A DNA stretch of 50,495 bases, from assembly GCA_902573325.1 (NCBI GenBank), contig CACGJH010000011.1:1-50495 (forward strand), in the 5' to 3' direction. A program made the position numbers and the translations under genes. Each line of letters opens with the position of its first letter. The stretch's first letter is position 1. Positions 1-10,487 of this stretch are shown here, one piece after another. This DNA comes from an uncultured Alphaproteobacteria bacterium (lineage in GTDB: Bacteria; Pseudomonadota; Alphaproteobacteria; HIMB59; GCA-002718135). The notes beneath the pieces are model-generated. The model ran no database searches and was not told the DNA's origin. It worked only from the letters and a program-made list of their open reading frames with translations.

Positions 1-1
1 G

Positions 2-598
2 TTTAACGATAATTTAAGTGATTTAAATTTTTTTGTAAATGAAACAAATTTATACGCATTTAATGGATTGATAAATAATAATATTCAATTTTTATTTTTA
101 TATGGTCCAGAAAATTCAGGAAAATCATTCCTTTCACACATATGGTTAAAAAAAAACAATGCTATTGAATTAAAAAAAAATTTTGAAAAAATTCTAAATA
201 ATACAAGCAATGTTCTTATTGATGATTTTTTATCATTTGATGAAGAAAAAATATTTTATATAGTTAATAATTGTATTTTGAACAATGTAAAATTGTTGAT
301 TACATCAAATATAAAAATTAATGATATAAATTTTAAATTTGATGATTTATCCTCTCGCTTAAAAACATTTTCTAATTTTGAAATTAATAATCCTAACGAT
401 GAAATGCTTCTTACAATCTTAACTAAATTATTAATAGACAGACAGTTTATAATTAATTCTAATGAAATATTTGAATATATTTTAAGAAGAGTTGAAAGAA
501 GTTATAAAGGGATCAATGAAATTGTTAGTAGATTAGACATATTATCTTTAGAAAAAAAAAGGCAATTAACGATACCATTAATAAAAGAAATACTATAG
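2..598 (+). CDS. hda: Hda/HdaA-like DnaA-related AAA+ protein (5' partial)
   Basis: DnaA-homologous AAA+ ATPase without a DNA-binding domain, the family that promotes hydrolysis of DnaA-ATP at the replisome. The reading frame is open to the window edge, so the true start lies upstream; the TTG at 68 is internal. Residues encoded by bases 26-67 ([14 protein letters not shown]) match the N-terminal DnaA/Hda block that precedes Walker A. Visible motifs are Walker A GPENSGKS, Walker B VLIDDF, the box VII-like SSRL, and the sensor II-like region [12 protein letters not shown]. The protein ends right after the AAA+ lid, so there is no helix-turn-helix DnaA domain IV. The aspS start follows 13 bases after the stop. 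The family call is firm; regulation of DnaA in this organism is inferred. Confidence 0.8.
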   Translation, partial: FNDNLSDLNFFVNETNLYAFNGLINNNIQFLFLYGPENSGKSFLSHIWLKKNNAIELKKNFEKILNNTSNVLIDDFLSFDEEKIFYIVNNCILNNVKLLITSNIKINDINFKFDDLSSRLKTFSNFEINNPNDEMLLTILTKLLIDRQFIINSNEIFEYILRRVERSYKGINEIVSRLDILSLEKKRQLTIPLIKEIL

Positions 599-611
599 AT
601 GGATCTCATTT

Positions 612-2378
612 ATGAATAAATATAGGTCACATTTATGTTCAGATTTATCAATTGATAATTTAGGAGATGTAGTCACTATTTCAGGATGGGCTGACACAGT
701 ACGAGATCACGGAAATTTAATATTCATTGATCTTCGAGATAACTATGGAATTACACAATGTGTTATTGACGGTACTCATTCTCAATTTCAAGAAATAAGT
801 AAATTAAGCAATGAAAGTGTTTTAACAATTTCTGGTGAAGTAGTTAAAAGATCTAATGAAACTATTAACAAAAATCTAAAAACTGGAGAAATTGAAGTTC
901 AAATTGAAAGTTATACAATTTTATCTAATTCTGAAATTCTTCCTTTGCCAGTCAATTCTGATATCGAATATGGAGAAGAAATAAGACTAAAATATAGATT
1001 TTTAGATTTACGAAGAAATAAATTACATAAAAATATTTTACTTAGAAATAAAATTATTTCAGATATCAGAAATAAAATGATTGAAAGAAATTTTATAGAA
1101 TTTCAAACACCTATATTAACATCATCATCTCCAGAGGGTGCAAGAGATTATTTAGTACCATCTAGGATTCATCAAGGAAAATTTTATGCCCTGCCACAAG
1201 CACCTCAACAATTTAAACAATTGCTTATGATTGCTGGATTTGACAAATATTTTCAGATTGCACCTTGTTTTAGAGATGAGGATAGTAGAGCTGATAGATC
1301 TCCAGGTGAATTTTATCAATTAGATTTTGAGATGAGTTTTGTAACTCAGGAAGATGTGTTTGACGCTATTGAGCCAGTTTTATTTGAAATATTTGATGAA
1401 AATAAGAAAAATAATGAAATTAAGGTAAGCCCGTATCCATTTAGGAGAATACCTTACAAGGAGTCGATGGAAGTTTATGGCTCTGACAAGCCTGATTTGC
1501 GAAATCCACTTGTTATAGATGATTATACAAATGCATTTAAAGGTTCCAATTTTAAAATATTTAGTAATCAAATAGAAAAAGGATCAGTTGTTAAGGGAAT
1601 AATTGTCAAAAATACTGGCGATCAACCTAGAAGTTTTTTTGATAAATTAAACAATTGGGCAAGAGAAGAGGGTGCAGCCGGATTAGGTTATATTTCGTTT
1701 ACAGACAATAGTTTCAAAGGTCCTATTGCAAAGAACTTAAATGAAGATCAATTATTATTATTAAAACTTGAAGAAAATGACTCAATATTTTTCATTTGTG
1801 ATAAATTAAAAGATGCTCAATTATTTTCTGGTAAGGTAAGAGAAAAAATTTGTAATGATTTAAATTTACTTAATAAAAATTCTTTTGAATTTTGTTGGAT
1901 AGTTGATTTTCCTATGTATGAAATTGATGAAAAAACTAACAAATTACAATTTAGTCATAATCCTTTTTCAATGCCTCAAGGTGAGATGGAAGCTTTAGAA
2001 GAAAAAGACCCTCTTGATATAAAAGCATATCAATACGATATTGTGTGTAATGGTGTAGAATTATCTTCTGGCGCTATTAGAAATCATAAACCAGAAATTA
2101 TGTATAAAGCCTTTGATATAGCTGGATATTCCAAAAAAGAATTAGAGGATAAATTTTCAGGAATGCTTAATGCTCTCAAGTTTGGAGCACCTCCTCACGG
2201 GGGTAGTGCACCTGGTATTGATAGAATTGTTATGTTACTTGCCGATGAGCCAAACATTAGAGAAGTAATAGCATTTCCAATGAATCAACAAGCTATGGAT
2301 TTAATGATGGATGCCCCTGCAAGTATCGATAAAGAAAGATTAGAAGAACTAGGTATTAAATTAATAGATAAAAATTAA
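612..2378 (+). CDS. aspS: Aspartate--tRNA ligase (bacterial type)
   Basis: Class II aminoacyl-tRNA synthetase that charges tRNA-Asp. The 588 residues match the bacterial-type AspRS length. An N-terminal OB-fold anticodon domain (about residues 1-105, [19 protein letters not shown]) is followed by the catalytic core with motif 2 ([23 protein letters not shown]), the GAD insertion domain, and motif 3 ([15 protein letters not shown]). His33 in RDHGNL sits where non-discriminating AspRS enzymes such as that of Pseudomonas carry His, so it may also charge tRNA-Asn; that is inference. The 3' end overlaps the convergent DMT transporter gene by 18 bases. Confidence 0.97.
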   Translation: MNKYRSHLCSDLSIDNLGDVVTISGWADTVRDHGNLIFIDLRDNYGITQCVIDGTHSQFQEISKLSNESVLTISGEVVKRSNETINKNLKTGEIEVQIESYTILSNSEILPLPVNSDIEYGEEIRLKYRFLDLRRNKLHKNILLRNKIISDIRNKMIERNFIEFQTPILTSSSPEGARDYLVPSRIHQGKFYALPQAPQQFKQLLMIAGFDKYFQIAPCFRDEDSRADRSPGEFYQLDFEMSFVTQEDVFDAIEPVLFEIFDENKKNNEIKVSPYPFRRIPYKESMEVYGSDKPDLRNPLVIDDYTNAFKGSNFKIFSNQIEKGSVVKGIIVKNTGDQPRSFFDKLNNWAREEGAAGLGYISFTDNSFKGPIAKNLNEDQLLLLKLEENDSIFFICDKLKDAQLFSGKVREKICNDLNLLNKNSFEFCWIVDFPMYEIDEKTNKLQFSHNPFSMPQGEMEALEEKDPLDIKAYQYDIVCNGVELSSGAIRNHKPEIMYKAFDIAGYSKKELEDKFSGMLNALKFGAPPHGGSAPGIDRIVMLLADEPNIREVIAFPMNQQAMDLMMDAPASIDKERLEELGIKLIDKN

Positions 2379-3254
2379 TCCTGTTCCAAAAATTGCAATA
2401 ATTGTTCCCACCCATGCACCAAAAGAAGGAATTTTTTTTGTTAATACCCAAAGAAGAAACAATATCATTATTGGACTAGTTGAAGATAAAGTTGCAACAA
2501 TACCTGCATCAGCTTTTTGTAATGCGATTAAAAGTAAACTCATACCTAAAGCCATTCCTAAAAAGCCACTAAGAATTGATTGGTAAATAATTTTTGTTGT
2601 TAGATTTACTTTAGTATTAAAAACTTTATAATTTAAAAAAAAAGTAAATGATAAAAAAATACATGAAATAGTAGTCCTAATTGCTGCAGAAGCTATTGGA
2701 TCTGCTCCATCTGATAATATAGGCTTCATCATAACCAATCCAATTGCTTGGCACAAAGCGGCTCCAATGGATAAAATAATTCCTATATAAAGTGGACCTT
2801 CTACTTTTTCCCATCTATGTTCAGATCCTTTTTTATCTCCATAGGAAATTGCAAAAACAACACCAAAAAACACAACAAAACATCCAATAATACTTATGGT
2901 TGAAGTAAGTTCATTTAGAAAAAAAATATTAATTACTACAGTAAAAGGAGCAGCTAATGAAAATAAAATATTATTTCTTCTCGGTCCAATTTTTTGTAAA
3001 GCAATAAACAATAATGTATCACCTAAGAATATGCCTACAATTCCTGAAATTATAATAATAGTTAAGTAATCAACACTAATTGTATTCCAAGTATTTATAT
3101 AAAATGTGTAAGTGATTAACATTATTGATACAAAAAATAATCTAAGACGATTAAAGGCTAAACCTCCAATAGTTCTTGTAACATCTGCTGATACTAAAGA
3201 TGCTACTGCCCAACAAAGTGCAGCAGCCATTGCAATAAAGTAATAATAGATCAT
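2361..3254 (-). CDS. EamA/DMT-family inner-membrane transporter
   Basis: A 297-residue drug/metabolite transporter family protein with two tandem EamA repeats of about five membrane segments each. The first repeat ends with [18 protein letters not shown] and the second with [20 protein letters not shown], the repeated motif of this family. The substrate cannot be read from sequence; family members export amino acids, metabolites or drugs. The upstream 62-residue membrane protein ends 8 bases before this start, suggesting a two-gene unit on the minus strand. The stop lies inside the end of aspS. Confidence 0.85.
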   Translation of the reverse strand: MIYYYFIAMAAALCWAVASLVSADVTRTIGGLAFNRLRLFFVSIMLITYTFYINTWNTISVDYLTIIIISGIVGIFLGDTLLFIALQKIGPRRNNILFSLAAPFTVVINIFFLNELTSTISIIGCFVVFFGVVFAISYGDKKGSEHRWEKVEGPLYIGIILSIGAALCQAIGLVMMKPILSDGADPIASAAIRTTISCIFLSFTFFLNYKVFNTKVNLTTKIIYQSILSGFLGMALGMSLLLIALQKADAGIVATLSSTSPIMILFLLWVLTKKIPSFGAWVGTIIAIFGTGLIFIY

Positions 3255-3262
3255 ATTATTTA

Positions 3263-3451
3263 TTAAAATAAGCTTAAAATAAATTTAATAGGTATTGATA
3301 AATACTCACCTAAGAGATGTTCTTGTAATGCAAATCTTTTAATTAATCCTGTAGCTCTTAATATAGCATATATTACTAAAGCCCATAAATAAATTCCAAA
3401 AATAAAATTTATGTATGATATTATTTTTTTAAATTTGTTATAATAATTCAT
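3263..3451 (-). CDS. Small membrane protein, unrecognised
   Basis: 62 residues, basic at the N terminus (NYYNKFKKI), with one clear hydrophobic segment (residues about 14-34, INFIFGIYLWALVIYAILRA) and a second weaker one at the C terminus. I do not recognise the family. Its ATG directly abuts the ATG of the divergent glycosylase gene (CATATG at 3449-3454), and it fills the gap up to the DMT transporter, with which it is probably co-transcribed. Coding status rests on the gap fit and the membrane-protein composition. Confidence 0.5.
   Translation of the reverse strand: MNYYNKFKKIISYINFIFGIYLWALVIYAILRATGLIKRFALQEHLLGEYLSIPIKFILSLF
3439..3444 (+). promoter_or_regulatory. Extended -10 hexamer (TATAAT) for the alkA-like gene
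   Basis: TATAAT preceded by TG one base upstream (TGtTATAAT), an extended -10. It ends 7 bases before the ATG at 3452, so a standard transcription start would fall at or next to the start codon, giving a leaderless mRNA. No convincing -35 was seen. Confidence 0.5.
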
Positions 3452-4069
3452 ATGAAACCTAAATATTGGAATAAAGGTAAGATTTATCTATCAAATAAAG
3501 ATAAAGTTTTGAAGAAATTAATTCAAACATATAGGAATGAATATTTAAATCTTAATTCTAATTATTTTCATTCATTAATTAATTCAATAATTGGTCAACA
3601 AATATCAGTATCTGCGGCTGATTCGATGAAAACTAAATTTTTTAAACTTAAAAGAAATATAACACCACAAGCTGTATCTAAATTACGTACTACAGATTTA
3701 CGAAAATGTGGTCTATCAAGACAAAAAATTTTGTATATTAGAAATATTTCTAAATTTTTTTTACAAAACAAGAAATTCATAAAAAATATAAATAAACTTT
3801 CTGAAGAAGAAATTTATAATAATTTAATTGAAATAAAAGGAGTAGGGAATTGGACTATTCATATGTTTTTAATGTTTAGTTATGGAAGTTCAAATATTTT
3901 TCCAACAGGTGATTTAGGGTTTTTAAAAGCTATTTCAAAACTTTATAAGGTTCAACTTCCTATAAGTGAGAGAAAACTTAAGTTGCTTTATAAAAAATGG
4001 AGTCCATATAGTTCACAAGCCACATGGTATTTATGGAGATCATTAGACCCCATTACAGTTAATTATTGA
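3452..4069 (+). CDS. DNA-3-methyladenine glycosylase II-like (AlkA family, HhH-GPD)
   Basis: Base-excision repair glycosylase that removes alkylated purines. The 205 residues cover the HhH-GPD core: GQQISVSAADSMKTKF near residues 49-64, the helix-hairpin-helix IKGVGNWTIHMFLMF, and the catalytic Asp within FPTGDLG. The C-terminal block WSPYSSQATWYLWRSLDP is typical of this family. It lacks the N-terminal TBP-like domain of E. coli AlkA, like the short alphaproteobacterial and yeast MAG forms. The start is directly abutted by the divergent small gene, so it is probably leaderless. Its 3' end overlaps puuD by 11 bases. Confidence 0.85.
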   Translation: MKPKYWNKGKIYLSNKDKVLKKLIQTYRNEYLNLNSNYFHSLINSIIGQQISVSAADSMKTKFFKLKRNITPQAVSKLRTTDLRKCGLSRQKILYIRNISKFFLQNKKFIKNINKLSEEEIYNNLIEIKGVGNWTIHMFLMFSYGSSNIFPTGDLGFLKAISKLYKVQLPISERKLKLLYKKWSPYSSQATWYLWRSLDPITVNY

Positions 4070-5501
4070 TATTTGCTCCTTGCTCAATCCAAACTTTTAA
4101 TATCTCTCTTTCATTTTTTGTGATACCAGTCAGGTTATTCGGAGGCATAATTTCAGCATCAATAGCCTGAGCTTTGATTAATTTTATATTATTTACAATA
4201 TCTTGAGCTGTGTCATATACAACTCCTTTTGGTGCCGCTTCAATACCTTCAAAAGTTGGGTATTTGGCATGACATGTTCCACATCTGTATTTAATTATAT
4301 TTTGTACTTCATTGAAACTGACTAATTCTAATGAAAGAGATGCATTTGCATCTTTTTTTTCAAATATTGAAAGACTACTTAAAGTCATTAAAAAAAACAT
4401 GATTAAACCAGCTGATGGTAAAATCCAAAATTTATATTGTTTTTTATTTCTTAAATTAAAGTAATGGCGAGTTAAAATGCCAGCTATTGATATAACAGCT
4501 AAAATTAACCAATTATTTACTGCCCCATACGTAAAAGAAAAATGTGAACTAATCATTATAAATAAAACAGGTAGTGTAAAATAATTATTATGAATTGATC
4601 TGTTTTTTGCTTCTAATGAAAGATTTAAATTTGGCTTTTGTTTGTTTTCAGCTGATGAAACAAGATTTCTTTGTGCAGGAATAATTACTCTAAAAACATT
4701 AGCCGCCATAATGGTGCCAATAATTGCTCCAACATGTATGTATGCAGCTCTTGATCCATAAATTTGGGTTAAAAAATAACTTAATAGTACAAATAATAAA
4801 ACACCAGTTGCAATCAAAGTTTGTTCATTATCTTTTAAAACATTTTTACAAAGATAATCATATAGAAGCCAAGATCCTATAAGTAAGAATATAGATATTA
4901 AAATTGCTTGAAAGGGCGTTAATATAATACCGCTTGCTCCCAACATCATAGAGCTTGCATTTAAGTAATAAACTAAAATAAGTAGTACAAAACCACTTAT
5001 CCAAGTTGCATACGCCTCCCATTTAAACCAATGAAGAACTTTTGGAAGTTTTTTAGGAGGTCCTTTTAATTTTTCAATTCTATAAAATCCGCCTGAATGA
5101 ACAGACCATAAATAACCATCAAGGTGTTTAAAATCTGGATCATCTCTTTCCAGTCTACTATCTAGCCAATTAAAATAAAATGATGTTCCAATCCATGCTA
5201 CACCAACAATTATATGAACCCATCTGACAATTAAATGTAACCACTCAGAATATACCGCAAATAAAGTTTCTGTTGGAACTCCTAAATTATAAAAAGCTGC
5301 AGTAAAAGCTATAACTATTGTAGTTGCAATTACAATATAGAACCTTTGTTCTTTAGATTTTAAACCTGAAAATGCCCCAAGGACAAAAAATAATAATAAT
5401 CCTAATAATGCTGATGCTGGTAGTGACAAAAGTAAATTATGAAAAAAGGTTTGGAAGTCATAAGATTGAACTGGCGCAACAATTTTAAGAAACAATTCCA
5501 T
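4059..5501 (-). CDS. puuD: Urate hydroxylase PuuD, membrane-bound with C-terminal cytochrome c domain
   Basis: Oxidises urate to 5-hydroxyisourate. In this family electrons are thought to pass through the fused cytochrome c to the respiratory chain, avoiding the H2O2 made by soluble uricase. The 480 residues comprise an N-terminal multi-spanning membrane domain (about eight segments) with the family block WLHLIVRWVHIIVGVAWIGTSFYFNWLD, then a C-terminal cytochrome c domain with haem motif CGTCH at 407-411 and a likely axial Met452 in MPPNN. It is the last gene of the minus-strand purine arm, 1 base after guaD. The adjacent uraH gene for the next enzyme supports the assignment. Confidence 0.92.
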   Translation of the reverse strand: MELFLKIVAPVQSYDFQTFFHNLLLSLPASALLGLLLFFVLGAFSGLKSKEQRFYIVIATTIVIAFTAAFYNLGVPTETLFAVYSEWLHLIVRWVHIIVGVAWIGTSFYFNWLDSRLERDDPDFKHLDGYLWSVHSGGFYRIEKLKGPPKKLPKVLHWFKWEAYATWISGFVLLILVYYLNASSMMLGASGIILTPFQAILISIFLLIGSWLLYDYLCKNVLKDNEQTLIATGVLLFVLLSYFLTQIYGSRAAYIHVGAIIGTIMAANVFRVIIPAQRNLVSSAENKQKPNLNLSLEAKNRSIHNNYFTLPVLFIMISSHFSFTYGAVNNWLILAVISIAGILTRHYFNLRNKKQYKFWILPSAGLIMFFLMTLSSLSIFEKKDANASLSLELVSFNEVQNIIKYRCGTCHAKYPTFEGIEAAPKGVVYDTAQDIVNNIKLIKAQAIDAEIMPPNNLTGITKNEREILKVWIEQGANINN

Positions 5502-5502
5502 A

Positions 5503-5970
5503 TTAATATCTTATTTTATTTTCTTCTTTTTCCCAAATATTAAATGCTTTTATTGCCTCGTCACGTGATAATTGACTGATAGGGATTTTTCTCTCTTTTA
5601 TTTCTAGTGATAGTTCATCATAAATAAACTTGTCATCAAATTTAATTTTTGCAGCATCTTCTCTAGAATTACCATAATATACTCTGTCTATATGTGACCA
5701 ATATATCGCACTCAAGCACATAGGACATGGTTCGCAACTGGAATACAATTCACAACCTTCTAAGTTAAAGGTATTTAATTTTTGACATGCATTTCTAATA
5801 GCAACAATTTCAGCATGAGCAGTAGGATCATTGTTAAATGTTACTCTATTTACTCCCTCTGCAATAATTTCATCTTCTTTTACAATAACACATCCAAAAG
5901 GACCTCCACTATTTTTGATATTATCAATTGAAAGTAAAATAGCTCTTTTCATAAAATCTATGTTTGTCAT
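5503..5970 (-). CDS. guaD: Guanine deaminase (cytidine-deaminase fold, GuaD type)
   Basis: Zinc hydrolase predicted to convert guanine to xanthine. The 155 residues have HAE (His52, Glu54) and CEPCPMC (Cys79, Cys82), giving the zinc ligands and catalytic Glu. The C-terminal region DAAKIKFDDKFIYDEL followed by IPISQL and FNIWEKEENKIRY resembles the Bacillus subtilis-type guanine deaminase tail rather than tRNA adenosine deaminase TadA. The start overlaps the end of xdhC by 4 bases. The operon position next to xanthine dehydrogenase agrees with guanine as substrate; other purine bases are not excluded. Confidence 0.85.
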   Translation of the reverse strand: MTNIDFMKRAILLSIDNIKNSGGPFGCVIVKEDEIIAEGVNRVTFNNDPTAHAEIVAIRNACQKLNTFNLEGCELYSSCEPCPMCLSAIYWSHIDRVYYGNSREDAAKIKFDDKFIYDELSLEIKERKIPISQLSRDEAIKAFNIWEKEENKIRY

Positions 5971-6797
5971 ATAACTTCTTTAATTTTATTATTTGATAAA
6001 TGTTTTAAGTTATTTTTTATTGATATTATTTTTGTAATTATTGAGAAAGCTATTTCATTTGGATCTTTTGAGTTGCCAATATCAATTCCAATCGGACACT
6101 CAATTTTCTCAACTATTGATTTATTGTGACCATTATCAATCAATCTTTTATAAAACCTTTTTTTCTTTGTAAGAGATCCAATTAAACCAACAAAAGTATT
6201 ATTTTTTTTCAAAATTTCATTTAATATTTTTAAGTCATAATCATGACTGTGAGTTAAGACTATAAAATAAGAATTATCTTCTAGTTTTGATACAATCTCC
6301 CACGGTTTTTTTGAAAGTAAATAATTTATATCTTTGATATTTGTCATTTTTAAATAATCTTCTCTTGAATCAATTATAAAAATATTAAAATTAATATTTT
6401 CTAATTTAGAAATTAATGCTTGACCAATATGTCCTGATCCAAAGATATATAAGTTAGGTTTAACATTATTAACAATATATTCATCTTTTAGTGCATCTTT
6501 GGAATTATTATGTAAACTTAATTTAACTTGTACGTATCCACCACAACATTGTCCAATTCCTGGTCCAAGCGGAATATTCATTACTTTATTAGCTATATTT
6601 TTATCTATTAATTTTTTCGCTTCATTTATAACTAAATATTCTAAGTTTCCTCCACCTATAGTTCCAAAGATAGTATCAGTTGAGATTAATATAATGTCAT
6701 CTAAAGTATTGGGTGATGATCCTTTAACTTCAATAATTTTAGCTTTAACTATTTTACTGTTAAAACTTATATTTTTACTTAACTTTTTAAGATACAT
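5967..6797 (-). CDS. xdhC: XdhC, molybdenum cofactor insertion/sulfuration factor for xanthine dehydrogenase
   Basis: XdhC proteins bind molybdenum cofactor and deliver its sulfurated form to xanthine dehydrogenase. The 276 residues show the N-terminal XdhC/CoxI block (KIIEVKGSSPNT, GTIGGGNLEYLV, GPGIGQCCGG) and a C-terminal Rossmann-like domain (LYIFGSGHIGQALI, VLTHSHDYDLKIL, VGLIGSLTKKKRF). The gene sits 1 base downstream of xdhB and overlaps guaD by 4 bases, as expected for an operon member. Confidence 0.92.
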   Translation of the reverse strand: MYLKKLSKNISFNSKIVKAKIIEVKGSSPNTLDDIILISTDTIFGTIGGGNLEYLVINEAKKLIDKNIANKVMNIPLGPGIGQCCGGYVQVKLSLHNNSKDALKDEYIVNNVKPNLYIFGSGHIGQALISKLENINFNIFIIDSREDYLKMTNIKDINYLLSKKPWEIVSKLEDNSYFIVLTHSHDYDLKILNEILKKNNTFVGLIGSLTKKKRFYKRLIDNGHNKSIVEKIECPIGIDIGNSKDPNEIAFSIITKIISIKNNLKHLSNNKIKEVI

Positions 6798-6798
6798 A

Positions 6799-9072
6799 TT
6801 AGTCTAAACTTTTTAATATATTTTCAGCAGTAGCAGGTGCAATTAAATTTTTAGAATTTTTTCCTTTATTGGCATTATATACTGCGTCCTTTAATGCAAT
6901 AAAACTTGAAATTGCTAGCATAAATGGTGGCTCTCCAACAGCTTTAGAGCGATTAATAACCTTTTCTTTATTAAAACCACCATCATAAATTTCGACATTA
7001 AATTTAAATGGTGTCTCACCTGCAGTTGGTATTTTATAAGTAGAAGGACTATGAGTTGCTAGAACTCCATTTGATTTCCAAGACACTTCTTCAGTTGTAA
7101 GCCAACCTAATCCTTGAATATAGCCACCCTCAATTTGTCCTTTATCAATTCTCTTATTTATAGAATTGCCAACATCATGAATTATATCAACTTGAAGTAT
7201 TTTATTTTCACCAGTTAATTTATCAATAATTACTTCTGTTACCGCTGCTCCATAAGTAAAATACAAGAATGGCCTTCCTTGAAGTGTTTTTGTATTTACA
7301 TTAATTTTGTCAGTTTTATAGAAACCTGAAGATGACAATGGAATTCTATTCAAGTAAGCAGTATTTATCAATTCTTTAAAAGATATTTTTCTTTTATCAA
7401 AATAAACAAAATTATTTTCATATTTTATTTTGCTATTTGTTTTAAAATAATCATAGATAAATTCATTTAAACCTGATTTGATATTATTTATAGCATTAAC
7501 AATTGCTGCTCCATTTATATCAGTTGTAGCTGATGCTGCACTTGCTGATGTGTTAGGTACTTTTTCTGTATCCGTTGAAGAGATTTTTATATTTTCGTAA
7601 TTAAGGCCAAATTCATTTGAAGCCACTAAAGCAAGTTTCGTCATTAATCCTTGACCCATTTCAATTCCTCCATGATTTAAATGAATAGATCCATCAGTGT
7701 AGATATGAACTAAGGCACCACCTTGGTTTAAATGAGTAGTTGTAAATGATATTCCAAACTTTACAGGAGTTATTGCTATTCCTTTTTTTAGAACTTTATT
7801 TTTTTTATTAAAATTATTAATTTCTGCTTTTCTTTTTTTGTAATTAGATTTCTTAATTAGTTTATTAAAAATATCTTCAATCACATTGTCAGTAATTCTC
7901 ATTCCATAATGAGTAGTATTTTTAATTTTATCTTTATAAAAATTAATTTTTCTTATTTCACTTGCTTCTCGATTTAATTTTTGAGCAATGTTTTCAATTA
8001 TATTTTCAATACAAAACATTCCTTGAGGTCCACCAAATCCACGAAAAGCTGTATTGGAAACAGTATTTGTTTTACATCTATACGAATTAATTTCTATATT
8101 TGGTAAGAAGTAGGCATTATCTATATGATAGATGGCTCTATCATTTATAGCTCCTGATAAATCTGGAGAGATACCACATCTCGATGCCATCATTATTTTT
8201 AGAGCAAGTATTTCACCACTATTATTAAAACCCACTTCATAATCAAATAAAAAATCATGTCTTTTTCCAGTCATGATCATATCATCATCTCTATCGACTC
8301 TTAACTTTACTGGTTTAGATAACTTTTTTGCAGCAATGCTTGTAATAGCTGCAAACAAAAAAGATTGTGTTTCTTTTCCTCCAAAACCACCACCAATTCT
8401 TCTTACTATCACATGGATACTATTGTAATTTTGTTTAAGAACTTTTCCGATAATTTGCTGTGTTTCTGATGGATGTTGTGTTGAAGAATAAACTAAAAAA
8501 TTATTATCTTCTTGTGGAATAGTCATTGCAATTTGACCTTCTAAATAAAAATGATCTTGACCCCCTGAATACAATTTACCTTTTAGAATGTTGTCAGATT
8601 TTTTAAACCCATCTTTTATATTTCCTCTAGTTAGATGCTTCGGTTTTAAAACAAATGATTTTTTCTTTAATGCTTCTTCAATTGAAACGATCGGTTTAGA
8701 TATTTTTAAGTCTATTTTTACTTTTAATGCAGCTTTTTTTGCTAAATTATTGGTCTTTGCTATAACTGCAAAAATTGGTTGTCCATAATATTCTATATTT
8801 TTTGAAGTAAATATTTTATCTCCCTTAAATATTGGCCCAACATCATTTATACCTTCAATGTCTTTTTCAGTAATAATGTCTACTACACCTTCTGAAGATA
8901 AAACATCTTTATAATCAATTTTTTTTATTACTCCTTTACTGCAATTACTGTATCCAATTACTGCATGAAGTAAATTTTTAGGCTCTGATATATCATCAGT
9001 ATAAATTGCTTTTCCAGTAACATGTTTTACTGCACTTTCATGTTCAATATTTTTTGTAAATATTTTATCCAT
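6799..9072 (-). CDS. xdhB: Xanthine dehydrogenase, molybdopterin-binding large subunit
   Basis: Oxidises hypoxanthine and xanthine to urate at the molybdenum site. 757 residues, normal for a bacterial XdhB. Visible are the N-terminal AIYTDDI region, the molybdopterin-domain motifs RRIGGGFGGKETQ and FRGFGGPQGM, the cofactor block GGIEMGQGLMTKL, and the C-terminal catalytic Glu (about residue 714) in VGEPPFMLA. The start overlaps the end of xdhA by 1 base. Substrate choice is supported by the surrounding urate-degradation genes. Confidence 0.95.
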   Translation of the reverse strand: MDKIFTKNIEHESAVKHVTGKAIYTDDISEPKNLLHAVIGYSNCSKGVIKKIDYKDVLSSEGVVDIITEKDIEGINDVGPIFKGDKIFTSKNIEYYGQPIFAVIAKTNNLAKKAALKVKIDLKISKPIVSIEEALKKKSFVLKPKHLTRGNIKDGFKKSDNILKGKLYSGGQDHFYLEGQIAMTIPQEDNNFLVYSSTQHPSETQQIIGKVLKQNYNSIHVIVRRIGGGFGGKETQSFLFAAITSIAAKKLSKPVKLRVDRDDDMIMTGKRHDFLFDYEVGFNNSGEILALKIMMASRCGISPDLSGAINDRAIYHIDNAYFLPNIEINSYRCKTNTVSNTAFRGFGGPQGMFCIENIIENIAQKLNREASEIRKINFYKDKIKNTTHYGMRITDNVIEDIFNKLIKKSNYKKRKAEINNFNKKNKVLKKGIAITPVKFGISFTTTHLNQGGALVHIYTDGSIHLNHGGIEMGQGLMTKLALVASNEFGLNYENIKISSTDTEKVPNTSASAASATTDINGAAIVNAINNIKSGLNEFIYDYFKTNSKIKYENNFVYFDKRKISFKELINTAYLNRIPLSSSGFYKTDKINVNTKTLQGRPFLYFTYGAAVTEVIIDKLTGENKILQVDIIHDVGNSINKRIDKGQIEGGYIQGLGWLTTEEVSWKSNGVLATHSPSTYKIPTAGETPFKFNVEIYDGGFNKEKVINRSKAVGEPPFMLAISSFIALKDAVYNANKGKNSKNLIAPATAENILKSLD

Positions 9073-10487
9073 TAATATAACGTTGATTTAATTTTATTAT
9101 TTTCATATAAAAACCTATCTAAAAGGTTTTGACTAATTTTAGTTCTATAATTTTTTGAAGCTCTCATATCATCTATTGGATCAAATTCTTTTTTAATAAT
9201 TTTCTTTGCTTCATTAATATTTTCTTCATTAAATATTTTATTCAATAAAAATTTTTGTGCTTTTTCAGCTATTTTTGGAGTTTCTGCCAAACCTCCACAA
9301 ACAATTTTTATTTCTTTAATAATATTTTTTTCAATCCTAGCATTTATAGCCATGAAAACAGAACTTATGTCATCATCTATTCTTTTTGAAATTTTATAAC
9401 ATTTAAGAATATTTTTTTTATAAATGGGTATTATAATTTCTTTAATTATTTCATTAGGTTTTAATTTAGTTTTTCGATAGCTGAGAAAATAATTATCCAA
9501 TAATAAAGTTTTTTTAACTCTTCCTTGAATTACAATTTTACTATTGAGTGCAATTAACACAGGCAAACTATCACCTATTGGAGATGCGCTTCCAATGTTA
9601 CCTCCAAGAGATGCAGTATTTCTTATTTGCTCAGATCCGTATCTTGCAAACATTTTCGCAAATGTTGGATAAATATTTTCTAAAATTGGTAAAATATCAT
9701 TTATGGGGGTAGCGGATCCAATGTGTAAATTATTGTTTTTATTTTTAACATAATTTAAATCTTTATTTGATCCTAAATAAAAAATATTTTTTAAATCTTT
9801 TCTTTTTTTTGTTACTTCAAGAGCGAGATCTGTACCCCCAACTAGTAAATGTCCATTACTAATCTTTTGATAGTCTTTTATTAGAGAATTTAAATTATAA
9901 TGGATGAAAAAATTAGAATCATTTTTTTTAATAACAATATCAGTTTTCTTAATTGATTTTAATAATCTAATAACTTTACTTTTTGAAAATTTATTACTTT
10001 TATAGCTATACATATTCTTGATTGCATTTTTAATTGGAAGATAACCTGTACATCTACATAAATTTCCAGAAAGAAATTTATCTATATTTTCTTCCGTTGG
10101 TTTTATTTTGTTTTCGTACATATTATACATTGACATAATAATACCAGGTGTACAAAAACCACATTGAGATCCATCACTATCAATCATTGATTGTTGAACA
10201 GGATGAAGTTTATTTTTTTTTATATGTTCAACCGTTATTAATTGCTTGCCATGTAGAGAGTACAAAAAAGTAATACAAGTATTTATACTTTTATAAGAAA
10301 TTTTATTCTCTTTTAATTCTCCTACAACTGCAGTACATGCTCCGCAATCACCAGATGCGCAACCTTCTTTTGTTCCAGTTAACTCATGATTGTTTCGAAG
10401 ATAATTTAAGACAGTTGTATTTGTGTCTAAATCTTTGATAGAGATTTTTTCTTCATTAAGAAGAAAATCGACATGCGCTCTAGACAC
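9072..10487 (-). CDS. xdhA: Xanthine dehydrogenase, iron-sulfur/FAD small subunit
   Basis: Carries electrons from the molybdenum site through two [2Fe-2S] clusters to FAD and NAD+. The 471 residues contain the plant-type cluster motif Cys43, Cys48, Cys51 and Cys71 (CASGDCGAC...C), the second cluster motif CGFCTPG with NLCRCTGY, then the FAD domain (HLLVGGTDLALEV, ASLGGNIGSASPIGDSLP) and the CO_deh_flav_C tail. The iron-sulfur and FAD parts are on one chain, as in Rhodobacter XdhA. The start overlaps the end of uraH by 1 base. Confidence 0.95.
   Translation of the reverse strand: MSRAHVDFLLNEEKISIKDLDTNTTVLNYLRNNHELTGTKEGCASGDCGACTAVVGELKENKISYKSINTCITFLYSLHGKQLITVEHIKKNKLHPVQQSMIDSDGSQCGFCTPGIIMSMYNMYENKIKPTEENIDKFLSGNLCRCTGYLPIKNAIKNMYSYKSNKFSKSKVIRLLKSIKKTDIVIKKNDSNFFIHYNLNSLIKDYQKISNGHLLVGGTDLALEVTKKRKDLKNIFYLGSNKDLNYVKNKNNNLHIGSATPINDILPILENIYPTFAKMFARYGSEQIRNTASLGGNIGSASPIGDSLPVLIALNSKIVIQGRVKKTLLLDNYFLSYRKTKLKPNEIIKEIIIPIYKKNILKCYKISKRIDDDISSVFMAINARIEKNIIKEIKIVCGGLAETPKIAEKAQKFLLNKIFNEENINEAKKIIKKEFDPIDDMRASKNYRTKISQNLLDRFLYENNKIKSTLY

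Noticed and set aside
6499-6807. Plus-strand frame opposite xdhC
   Set aside because: Antisense to conserved XdhC motifs, with no independent start signal or domain.
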